A stretch of 54,620 nt of DNA. Origin: Pseudobdellovibrionaceae bacterium. GTDB lineage: Bacteria; Bdellovibrionota; Bdellovibrionia; Bdellovibrionales; JAMPXM01. This document shows positions 33,427 to 41,280 of the stretch, piece by piece. The DNA lies in assembly GCA_021463345.1 (NCBI GenBank), contig JAJTYM010000024.1:1-54620 (forward strand), given 5' to 3'. A program made the position numbers and the translations under genes. Under the pieces are notes generated by a model that worked only from the letters and a program-made list of their open reading frames with translations, made no database searches and was not told the DNA's origin. The stretch's first letter is position 1. Each line of letters begins with the position of its first letter.

Positions 33427-35751
33427 ATGTGGGAACCCCGTCTCATTTGCCCGATCGCCGACCCAAAAGAACTGGAACGGATAACGAGCCGCCCTGAAAC
33501 CCAAACCTTCGACACGATCAAGACCCAACTGACCGACCTGATCAAATCGGACTCTCCGGACCGCGCGCTCTCCGCCTCCGAAATGGAGGCGGAAATCCAC
33601 GCGCGGCTCGACGGACGCCTTTGGAAGGAGTTTGGGACTTGGGTGCATTACCCCTGGAGCCGACGGCTCGTCCACGTCCTCAAACGCGCCGACTTCATCC
33701 GACTCAGGACCGACCGGAACCGATACAAAATCACGACCCCTGAGCAGAAAACGCTGGCCGGCAAACGCGTCGGGCTCGTCGGGCTTTCCGTAGGGGCCAG
33801 CGTCGCCCTGGCTCTCGGCCTCGAACGCTCGTTCGGCGAGCTCCGGCTCGCCGACTTCGACACGCTCGACCTTTCCAACCTCAATCGGATCCCCTTCGGA
33901 ATCGCGGATCTCGCTCTGCCGAAGTGCGTGCTCGCCGCCCGGCGACTTTTCGAACTCGACCCGTATCTGAACGTGAAGGTCTTCCCCCGAGGTTTGACCG
34001 AAGAGACCGCCCATGACTTCTTCCACGGCGGCGGCGACCTCGATCTGGTCATCGATGAATGCGACAGCCTGGACATCAAAATCCGCCTCCGGAACATGGC
34101 GAAACGGATGCGGATCCCGGTGATCATGGAGACGAGCGACCGGGGCCTGCTCGACGTCGAGCGGTTCGACTACGATCCCGACCGCCCGATTTTCCACGGA
34201 CGCGTGGGCGACCCCGATCCCGGCGAATTCGCCCGAATGACGTCGGAGGAAAAAATACCGTTCATCTTGGGGATCACCGGCGTCGAAACCGCATCCGCTC
34301 GCGGCAAAGCCTCCCTCATCGAAATCGGCGCGAGCATCAAGACCTGGCCTCAACTCGGGTCAGCGATCTTCCACGGCGGCGGCGCCGTCGCGGACACGTC
34401 CCGCCGCATCCTGCTCGGCGAACCGATCGAGTCCGGGCGCTTCCACCTGGATTTCGAGGAACTCGTTCCCTCAGCGCGGAACCCGGCCCCGATCGTCGGC
34501 GCCCGGTCCGGAGACGCGCCGTCGACGGCGGAGTTCCTCGGCTTTCACGCGGAGCTCGACAAACTCGAGGAAGAGACGCGCGCCCTGGCGGACCGCATCG
34601 ACCCGTCGACCGACGCCCCTTCCCATCTCGAGCTGAACGAAATCGTCGGCGCCGGGAGGCTCGCGACGTCCCTCGCCAATAACCAACCATGGTTATTTAC
34701 CTCGATTCGGGGGCTGCTCTTCCTGTGGCGTCGGGAAACGCCCGTCCGACTGGATCCGATGCGCTCCGGCTCGGCCATCGGCCTCGGCGCCTGCATCGAA
34801 AACGTCATCATCATGGGACGGCGCTTGGGGTACTCCGTCCAGGCCCAAGCCCCTCAGCCCTTCCCGCGGCCGCCCGCTTCCCCGCCCTCGGCTCGCCTGA
34901 CCTGCGTCTTCCGCTTCACACGCCGCCCCGCGAGCCCTCAGGACGTGGAGACGCCGGAGTCCGACTTGTCGGACTGGATCCCGCGGCGACGGACGGAACG
35001 GGCCACCCCCCGCGCTCGAACCCCGCTCCCCGCCCGGCTCAAGGCGATGATGGAAGGACTCGTCCTCGACGAGCCCGGAGCCCGCCTCCAAATCCTGGAA
35101 GCGAGCCCGGATCTGGATCATCTCGCGGAGCAGATCGGCCGAGCCGACCGATGGCGTTTGTTCGGCCGGCAGACGCACCAGGAGCTTTTCAGCGAGCTGC
35201 GCTCCTCCGCGGAGGCCCGGTCGAGAGGCGACGGATTGGACTTGGCGTCCTTCGATCTCCCGCCCGCTGGGCGAGCCGCGCTTGAAATCATGCGGTCGTG
35301 GGAAACGGTCGAGAGAATCAAACTCTGGGGGCTTGGGCGCGGTTTGACGAAATTCACGGCGCCCCTGATCCGAGCCAGCTCGGCCGTCGGCTTCCTCGCG
35401 ATGAAAGCCGAGGGGGACTGGGATTGGATCCGCGCCGGGCGCCTGATCCAAAGACTTTGGCTCAGCCTGACTCGCGACGGATTCACCCTTCATCCCGTCA
35501 CCGGGCTCATTTTCCTGATGAACGCGATGGACCGCGACCAGGCCAAGACGCCCCCTTGTTGGTTGAACCCATGGCAATGCGGTGAACTCGATGAGTTGTC
35601 GCGGCTTTTCAATGAAACTTTGCCGACGGCGCCGGACGAGTCCAGGGCGTTCCTGTTCCGCCTCGCGCCCGCGCAGCCGGCGCGGGACGAAGACATCGAG
35701 AAAACGAGGATCCGCTACCCTCCCGAAGCCATCTTCAGGCCGATTCATTGA
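33427..35751 (+). CDS. MoeY/Rv1355c-like ThiF (E1) - nitroreductase fusion protein
   Basis: A 774-aa protein. Residues about 105-330 are a ThiF/E1-like adenylating fold: GKRVGLVGLSVGASVALALG (variant nucleotide loop), then LADFDTLDLSNLNRIPFGIA, with the Asp and Asn-Arg that hold ATP in E1 enzymes, and LVIDECDSLDIKIRLR. Residues about 340-740 resemble a nitroreductase-like FMN fold (ELNEIVGAGRLATSLANNQP, later LTRDGFTLHPVTGLIFLMNA). The same two-domain order is known in mycobacterial Rv1355c (MoeY). No catalytic E1 cysteine is evident. Function unproven: activation of a carboxylate plus a redox step is an inference. It precedes the FeeM-PilZ gene by 33 bases and probably forms an operon with it. 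Confidence 0.8.
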   Translation: MWEPRLICPIADPKELERITSRPETQTFDTIKTQLTDLIKSDSPDRALSASEMEAEIHARLDGRLWKEFGTWVHYPWSRRLVHVLKRADFIRLRTDRNRYKITTPEQKTLAGKRVGLVGLSVGASVALALGLERSFGELRLADFDTLDLSNLNRIPFGIADLALPKCVLAARRLFELDPYLNVKVFPRGLTEETAHDFFHGGGDLDLVIDECDSLDIKIRLRNMAKRMRIPVIMETSDRGLLDVERFDYDPDRPIFHGRVGDPDPGEFARMTSEEKIPFILGITGVETASARGKASLIEIGASIKTWPQLGSAIFHGGGAVADTSRRILLGEPIESGRFHLDFEELVPSARNPAPIVGARSGDAPSTAEFLGFHAELDKLEEETRALADRIDPSTDAPSHLELNEIVGAGRLATSLANNQPWLFTSIRGLLFLWRRETPVRLDPMRSGSAIGLGACIENVIIMGRRLGYSVQAQAPQPFPRPPASPPSARLTCVFRFTRRPASPQDVETPESDLSDWIPRRRTERATPRARTPLPARLKAMMEGLVLDEPGARLQILEASPDLDHLAEQIGRADRWRLFGRQTHQELFSELRSSAEARSRGDGLDLASFDLPPAGRAALEIMRSWETVERIKLWGLGRGLTKFTAPLIRASSAVGFLAMKAEGDWDWIRAGRLIQRLWLSLTRDGFTLHPVTGLIFLMNAMDRDQAKTPPCWLNPWQCGELDELSRLFNETLPTAPDESRAFLFRLAPAQPARDEDIEKTRIRYPPEAIFRPIH

Positions 35752-35784
35752 TCCGAAAACGCCGGTCCGACGAACGGAGTGCCC

Positions 35785-37059
35785 ATGACAAACGCGAAAG
35801 CGGGACTGCAAACCACAACCAACATCCTGGCGCTCGCCCAGTCCATGCGCAAGAAACTGAATCTCCCGAGCTCGGGGCAAAGCCCGTTCGTCATCCGCCT
35901 CGCCGGCTCCAAGGAGGAACTGGTCGCCGCGCTCGGCCTGCTCCACGACGTCTACGTCAGCGAATCCTACATGGAGCCGACCCAAAGCCGGCTTCGGATC
36001 TCGGCCTACAACGCATTGCCGTCGACATCGACCGCGATCGCTTTGCATGAGGGAAAGGTGATTGGGACGGTTTCCATCATCCAAGACTCCCCCTTGGGGC
36101 TCCCGATCGACAAAGTCATCCCCGTCAACCATCTCCGGGCGTCCGGCCATCGATTGGCCGAGATATCGGGCCTCGCCGTTCATCCGGACTTCCGCGGGTT
36201 TCACGGCGAGGTCCTCTACCGGCTCGTGAAATTCATCATCACCTACTGCCAACGTTTTCACGGCGACGACATCCTCGTGATCAGCGTGAACCCCAAGCAC
36301 GGCAGCCTCTACCGCGACATCCTCTTGTTCGACCCCATCAACGACGTCCCCGTCGAATACGAGTTCGTGAAAGGCGCGCCCGCGCTCGGCAAGTACCTGA
36401 GGCTCGAGCGTTTCGACGAGAGGCTCCTGCAAACCTACGGGGCAACGCCGTCTCCCGAGAATCTCCGCGAGTATCTACGAGCCGCCGACCGCTCCATCCT
36501 TTTCCCGCAGCGCGAAACGTTCCGCGCTTTCGACACGTTGCTGTCGCCTGAGAACCTCGCCCATCTCCTCGGTTTTTTCCGAACCGACGGGATCTTGGGC
36601 GCGGCCGAGTCGGCCGTGCTCCGATCTTGGTTCACGCTTCCCGGTTACAGGAACCTGTTTCCCGGCGAATCGAGCCCCGTCGATCCGAGCGCCAAACCCT
36701 TTCGCCCGCGCGCCAGCCAACGCTTCCCGTTCCGTTCCGCGGCGACCCTGTTCGAACCGAGATCAGGCCAAACGATCGCGCTTCGAGTCGATGACATCGG
36801 AACGGACGGGATCGGCGGCTGGATGGCGCCCGCCGCCGAGGCTTCGACGTACAAAGCCGTCGTTCCGGTTTCATCAACGCGCGCGGTTTCGCTCGATATA
36901 GAACCCGTGTACACGACGCAATCCGGGAAAACCGGGTTCCGCGTCACTCAAGCCAAAGGCGACTGGGAGAAGATGAATCGGATTTTAACGGATATCCTAA
37001 CGAACGGCATCGAGCAGGCCGTGGGGAGCGCCGCCCCCAAAGACAAGAAAGCGTCCTGA
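35785..37059 (+). CDS. FeeM-like N-acyl amino acid synthase fused to a PilZ domain
   Basis: A 424-aa protein. Residues about 35-225 are a GNAT-fold N-acyl amino acid synthase: VYVSESYMEP, ALHEGKVIGTVSIIQDSPLG, LAEISGLAVHPDFRG, and ISVNPKHGSLYRDILLF with the FeeM VNPxH pattern, then VKGAPALGKYLRL. These enzymes join an acyl chain from acyl-ACP to an amino acid. A helical linker follows. Residues about 300-420 form a PilZ domain, with RASQR (the RxxxR c-di-GMP motif) and DIGTDGIGG in place of DxSxxG. This suggests c-di-GMP control. ATG 35785 has GGAG upstream. The 33-base gap to the MoeY-like gene suggests an operon. Confidence 0.82.
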   Translation: MTNAKAGLQTTTNILALAQSMRKKLNLPSSGQSPFVIRLAGSKEELVAALGLLHDVYVSESYMEPTQSRLRISAYNALPSTSTAIALHEGKVIGTVSIIQDSPLGLPIDKVIPVNHLRASGHRLAEISGLAVHPDFRGFHGEVLYRLVKFIITYCQRFHGDDILVISVNPKHGSLYRDILLFDPINDVPVEYEFVKGAPALGKYLRLERFDERLLQTYGATPSPENLREYLRAADRSILFPQRETFRAFDTLLSPENLAHLLGFFRTDGILGAAESAVLRSWFTLPGYRNLFPGESSPVDPSAKPFRPRASQRFPFRSAATLFEPRSGQTIALRVDDIGTDGIGGWMAPAAEASTYKAVVPVSSTRAVSLDIEPVYTTQSGKTGFRVTQAKGDWEKMNRILTDILTNGIEQAVGSAAPKDKKAS

Positions 37060-37143
37060 CCGGATCCCCCTGGCTACAGCGGAGTTGCAAGGCTTCCGGC
37101 GATTCGTTACTCTCCTGGCACGACCGCGTTCAGGAGTATGCGA

Positions 37144-38487
37144 ATGACCCAATTGACGCCCCTTCGTGACATCCCGGTGCCCGCCCGTTTCAAACGCGGC
37201 GACGTGATGGTGGTCTTCGGCGAGCTTTTCAGCCGCGGTTACGCCAACGGCATCGTCGAGCAGGCCGAAAAAGCCGGCATGACCATCGTGCGCTCCACGG
37301 TCGGCCGCCGCGACGCCGACGGCCGGCTCCGCCCGCTCACCGACGAAGAGCTCGCCCCCTGGCCGAAACCGTACATCAACGTGCCGCTCGAGGCGGGCTT
37401 CGACATGGACCCGGCGGGCGACGGCACGACGCCCACGGACCAACTCAAGAACGTCAAGATGGGCGATTGGGAAACGGCCAAGCTCGATTGGGAAAGGGTC
37501 GAGGAATCACGGCGGGCCGGCGTCGAACGCTTCCGCCGGAACACGGCCGAGTACATGCGCCAGCTCGACGCCCTGGTTCCCAAGGGGGCCAACGTCCTCT
37601 TCGTTCACACGATGGCGGGCGGCGTGCCGCGCGCCAAGATTTTCATGCCGGCCATGAACAAGGTGTTCAAAGGCACCGGCGAGCGGCACGTGCCGTCGGA
37701 GCGGTTGCAAGCGAGCGACATGGGCAGATTCGCCGACTGGAATTTCGACGAGGTCACCGCTCACACCTTCCGGCACCTGATCGAACTCTCCGCCCCGATC
37801 CGCGAGCGGGTCGAACGCGACGGAGGCAAAGCGCACTACGTCGCCTACGGCTATCACGGCACGGAGATCCTCGTGCGCGGCGAGTACCGCTGGCAGACGT
37901 ACACGCCCTACTTCCAGGGCCGGGCCAAGATGAAGCTCGAAAAACACGCCGAAGAGGCATGGGCCGGCGGCGTCCGCGCGCAGGTCTTCAACTGCCCCGA
38001 GATCCTCACCAACTCCTCGAGCATCTTCCTCGGCGTCGAGGTCTCGCTCTACCCCCTGCTCGGCGCCCTCCGGCGCGAGGGCGGGGAGCGCGCGAGCCGG
38101 GTTCTGGAGGAGTGCCGGGCGCTCCTGAAAGACGAGGTCACGATCGACGGGATCCTCGCCTACACCGATGAATACATCACCTCGGAGCTCATGCGGCGCT
38201 ACATGAAGTTCGACCTCTGGCCGCAGCACAACGGCAAAGAGCAGATGGAATACATGCTCGAGAGCAGCGCGCGCCTCATCGGCTGGCACAAGGACGAAAA
38301 ACAGCTCATCACCTACCTGCTCAGCGAAGAGGTCTTCAAAGCGTGCGGCGAAGTCATGTTCCGCGAGGCGTGGAATCCGCGGGCGCCCGTCTGGTGGCTC
38401 GGCCACGACGTGCTCGCCAGGGCGCTCTCTCAAGGGATCGCCCAAACAACCGCCCCGGCAACCGCTCAGACGACCCGCCGGTCGTGA
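37144..38487 (+). CDS. FabMG-like family protein (tentative enoyl-ACP reductase)
   Basis: A 447-aa soluble protein: N-terminal RGDVMVVFGELFSRGYANGI looks like a Rossmann-type nucleotide segment, later YGYHGTEILVRGEYRWQTYT and VFNCPEILTNSSSIFLGVEV. The overall sequence resembles proteins annotated as FabMG-type enoyl-ACP reductases in Bdellovibrio-like bacteria; I recall this from family naming and cannot verify it. The start at 37144 has AGGAG seven bases upstream; the ATG at 37138 overlaps that site. Six bases separate it from the MBL gene. With the acyl-amino-acid gene just upstream, a fatty-acid theme is possible. Confidence 0.5.
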   Translation: MTQLTPLRDIPVPARFKRGDVMVVFGELFSRGYANGIVEQAEKAGMTIVRSTVGRRDADGRLRPLTDEELAPWPKPYINVPLEAGFDMDPAGDGTTPTDQLKNVKMGDWETAKLDWERVEESRRAGVERFRRNTAEYMRQLDALVPKGANVLFVHTMAGGVPRAKIFMPAMNKVFKGTGERHVPSERLQASDMGRFADWNFDEVTAHTFRHLIELSAPIRERVERDGGKAHYVAYGYHGTEILVRGEYRWQTYTPYFQGRAKMKLEKHAEEAWAGGVRAQVFNCPEILTNSSSIFLGVEVSLYPLLGALRREGGERASRVLEECRALLKDEVTIDGILAYTDEYITSELMRRYMKFDLWPQHNGKEQMEYMLESSARLIGWHKDEKQLITYLLSEEVFKACGEVMFREAWNPRAPVWWLGHDVLARALSQGIAQTTAPATAQTTRRS

Positions 38488-38493
38488 GCCCCG

Positions 38494-39339
38494 ATGTCGT
38501 TAAGCGCCGGCTACACGTGGACGCATAAGAACATCCGCCTCCTCGGTTACTCGATGGCGGGCATCACGACCAGCATCGTGATGCCCGAGGCCGACGCCGT
38601 CTTCGACGTCGCGCAAGGGCTGCCTTATCAGATGAACGTCTCGAACATCCTGCTCACACACGGGCACATGGATCACGCGTCGGGGCTGCCCTACGTGATC
38701 GGCCAAAAGGCCATGCAGGGGCAAACGCCGCCGGACGTGTACATGCCGCCGGCCCTCCTCCCGCCCATGCGCGAGATGATGCGCATCTGGGAGCGGGTCG
38801 AGGACCATTCCTATCAATATCGGTTCCACGCCGCCGAGGAGGGCCGGGCCTACCCGCTCAAGGGGCCGTATTTCTTCAAGGCCTTCCCGACCTCGCACCG
38901 GGTGCCCTCGGTGGGCTACACCGTCTTCGAAAGGAAAAAGCGCCTCAAGGAGGAGTACAAGACCCTCGCCCGCGAGGAGCTGATCGACCTGCGCCGCAGG
39001 GGCGAGGAACTCGACGATCACGCCGAGGTCCCGCTCGTCTCCTTCACCGGCGACACGCGCGTCGAGTTCCTCGACGGGGCGCCTTGGGTGAGACGCAGCC
39101 AAGTGCTCGTCACGGAGGTCACGTTCATCGATTCGGCCAAGACGATCGAGAACGCGCGCGAATGGGGGCACATGCACCTGGAGGAGCTCCTGCCTCGGCT
39201 CGACGACCTCAAGTGCGAGAAGATCGTGCTGATCCACATCTCCGCGCGCTACACGACCAAACGTGTGCGCGAGATCCTCGAGGACCGCGTCCCCGAACAT
39301 TGGAAAACAAAAATCGAGATCTTCCCGCGCCCCGTCTAG
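38494..39339 (+). CDS. Metallo-beta-lactamase-fold hydrolase (RNase Z-like)
   Basis: A 281-aa MBL-fold enzyme. The zinc motif THGHMDH (H56, H58, D60, H61) is complete. Later LVSFTGDTRVEFL gives the metal-bridging Asp and HMHLEELLP and HISARYT supply further ligands, in the order seen in RNase Z. The family cleaves phosphodiesters such as the tRNA 3' trailer, but close non-tRNA homologues exist. It follows the FabMG-like gene by six bases, so it is probably co-translated. Substrate uncertain. Confidence 0.82.
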   Translation: MSLSAGYTWTHKNIRLLGYSMAGITTSIVMPEADAVFDVAQGLPYQMNVSNILLTHGHMDHASGLPYVIGQKAMQGQTPPDVYMPPALLPPMREMMRIWERVEDHSYQYRFHAAEEGRAYPLKGPYFFKAFPTSHRVPSVGYTVFERKKRLKEEYKTLAREELIDLRRRGEELDDHAEVPLVSFTGDTRVEFLDGAPWVRRSQVLVTEVTFIDSAKTIENAREWGHMHLEELLPRLDDLKCEKIVLIHISARYTTKRVREILEDRVPEHWKTKIEIFPRPV

Positions 39340-39581
39340 CGCGGGCGGACGGCGCGCCCGGTTCGGACGCGTCGCTTCGGGGAGAACGCCGCCCGGCGCC
39401 ACTGGCCCGGAGGTTTCCCGGTTTGAGACCATGGCCGAGCGACCGGGCTTCACGCGTCGCATGGCGAAGACTTCGGCGCTTCCGGGAAGATTCCTCCCTC
39501 GCGCGCCTCGACCTCGGGCTAAAGGCCGGTGCCGACGGCACCGAAGAGCTTCCATCAGAACGTGTTCGGAGGGAACAACCG
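39340..39581. other. Intergenic stretch without recognised features
   Basis: About 240 bp of high-G+C sequence between the MBL gene and the FliG-C gene. No gene, strong hairpin or promoter stands out apart from the GGAGGGA ribosome-binding site at its end. Confidence 0.5.
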
Positions 39582-40046
39582 ATGTCGATGCTCGTCCGCT
39601 ATAAAAAAACCGGTGGCTTTCAACAACTCCTCAGCTTGATCGAGACCTGCACGCCCGCCAAGCGCGAGCAATTGATGAAAGTCATCCAAACCGAGGACCC
39701 GGGTTGGGCGGCGCTGCTCAAGGCGAAGATGCTGACCATCGACAAGTTCTTCTCCTGGGATCCCATCCACATCGCCGAAATCACCAACGAGATGCCCGGG
39801 CGGATCCTCGCGGCGGCGCTGGTCGGCTTACCCGCCGAAACCGTCGAGCGCGCCACGCACACCATGGATCATATGAAAAAACGCGAGATCGAGAACCTGA
39901 TCCAGGAACTCAAGCCCAATCCGAGCGAGATCGAGACCGCGCGCATGAAGCTGCTCGTGCGCGTCCGCGAGCTCGAGCGCGAAAAACGCATCGACCTGGC
40001 GAAAATCGATCCGGCGACGAGCGTCCGCGACCTGAAAATCGCCTGA
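39582..40046 (+). CDS. Stand-alone FliG C-terminal-domain-like protein
   Basis: A 154-aa protein consisting almost wholly of FliG-like armadillo helices: FSWDPIHIAEITNEMPGRIL, then AAALVGLPAETVERATHTMD and HMKKREIENLIQEL. In FliG these segments lie in the rotor middle/C-terminal domains that contact FliM and the stator. The N-terminal dimer domain is missing, and no flagellar genes flank it. A clear ribosome-binding site (GGAGGGA, ending eight bases before ATG 39582) fixes the start. It might be a motor modulator, or the fold may serve another complex. Confidence 0.65.
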   Translation: MSMLVRYKKTGGFQQLLSLIETCTPAKREQLMKVIQTEDPGWAALLKAKMLTIDKFFSWDPIHIAEITNEMPGRILAAALVGLPAETVERATHTMDHMKKREIENLIQELKPNPSEIETARMKLLVRVRELEREKRIDLAKIDPATSVRDLKIA

Positions 40047-40194
40047 GGGCGCGCGGGCCGCGACGGCCCCCGCCGCGCGCCGCGGTTCGGAAAGCGACGG
40101 CGTCGGGTTTGCCGCTTTCGCCACGATTCCTTGAAATCAGCGCCATGAGTGGGAAGCTTTGAGGCTGTTAAAATCGCCGCAAGGCAGGTTCTCC

Positions 40195-41217
40195 ATGGAG
40201 ACCATCGATCCTCGACACATCGACCCCCGGCCCAGGCGCCCCGCGGCCGGGCGCGCGCCGCCCGCGTTCGCCGCCGCGTTCAAACGCGTGCTCTGGGCCC
40301 TCGACGCGGGAGAGCTCGAGACCGAGCGGCTTGAACGCTCGATCTCCGCCGCGCGGGAGCTCGCGCCCGAGGCCAGCTTGACGCCGGCCTACGTGCTCGA
40401 CCCCGAAGGCCTGAACTGGCTCGGCGAAACCCCGGCCGACAGGTCCGAAGCGCTCCGCCCCGCCGCCAACGCCGCGCTTGAGGCCGCGGTCCGCGACGCG
40501 GGCCCCTGCGCCGGCCGCGGGCGCTGGGTCAGGCCCTGGATCATCGAGCTCGCCGACGTCCCGGTCACCGGCCTCGGACGGAAGCTCGCGCGCAAACTTC
40601 TCGGCCGCGCCCGGCACGTCGGCGCGGACCTGATCCTGGTCCAACACCGCGAGCGCACCGGACTGCGCCGCTGGCTGGGAACATGCTTCACGGAACGCCT
40701 CATCAACGACGGCGAGCTGCCTCTGTTGATCGTCGGGCCGCGCGCGAAGCGGGTCGAGAGGATCGGTGAATTCATTTTCGCCACCGATTTCTCCCCCGGC
40801 TGCCGCAAGGCGTACGAACGCCTGCTCTCTCTCGCCCTCGCCCTCGACGTCCCCGTCCGCATCGCGCACAAACTCGTGCCGGGCTCGGATCTCAACGTCC
40901 ACAGCGGCGCCCTGCTGATGGGAGGATCCTGGATTCATCTCCCGAGCCTCGCCGAAGCGATGAACGACGTCCGCCGCCAAGCCGGTCGGGACTGGACCGC
41001 GCACGCCGAAACCCTGGGCGTCCGCGCCGAGGCCGTGACCGACGATTCCGGCGATGGCCTCGCCGCCTCGATCGCCCGGCTCTGCGGGGCGGCATCCGAT
41101 CCCGTCCTGGTCATGACCGTGCCCACGGGAGGGTCTTTGCCCGGGAGCCCCTGGGGCAGCGTCACGCGCGATGTCCTGGATGAAGTCCCGTGCCCCGTCC
41201 TCGCCCTGCGCGCATGA
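40195..41217 (+). CDS. Double universal-stress-protein (UspA) domain protein
   Basis: A 340-aa protein with two UspA domains in tandem (about residues 20-190 and 195-340). The first has FKRVLWALDAGELE and ADLILVQHRERTG; it ends PLLIVGP. The second starts IGEFIFATDFSPGCRKAYER and ends DEVPCPVLALRA. The ATP-loop pattern GxxGS is only partial, so nucleotide binding is uncertain. Such proteins are induced in stress or anaerobiosis. ATG 40195 is preferred over an earlier in-frame ATG at 40159 because the domain starts after it. A weak hairpin (GAAAGCG 40090-40096, CGCTTTC 40113-40119) lies upstream. Confidence 0.82.
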   Translation: METIDPRHIDPRPRRPAAGRAPPAFAAAFKRVLWALDAGELETERLERSISAARELAPEASLTPAYVLDPEGLNWLGETPADRSEALRPAANAALEAAVRDAGPCAGRGRWVRPWIIELADVPVTGLGRKLARKLLGRARHVGADLILVQHRERTGLRRWLGTCFTERLINDGELPLLIVGPRAKRVERIGEFIFATDFSPGCRKAYERLLSLALALDVPVRIAHKLVPGSDLNVHSGALLMGGSWIHLPSLAEAMNDVRRQAGRDWTAHAETLGVRAEAVTDDSGDGLAASIARLCGAASDPVLVMTVPTGGSLPGSPWGSVTRDVLDEVPCPVLALRA

Positions 41218-41232
41218 TGCCGGCGCCCGAGC

Positions 41233-41272
41233 GCAATTAGCACTATGTCAAAGCCGGGAAACGCCCTAGACT
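41233..41272 (+). promoter_or_regulatory. Promoter-like element shared with 20614-20653, upstream of the PLD gene
   Basis: GCAATTA, one differing base, CACTATGTCAAA, five variable bases, GAAACGCCCTAG. ATGTCA and TAGACT (41267-41272), 16 bases apart, could be -35 and -10 boxes; then the transcript would begin at about the ATG at 41281 and be leaderless. Confidence 0.55.
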
Positions 41273-41280
41273 GATCCGGG

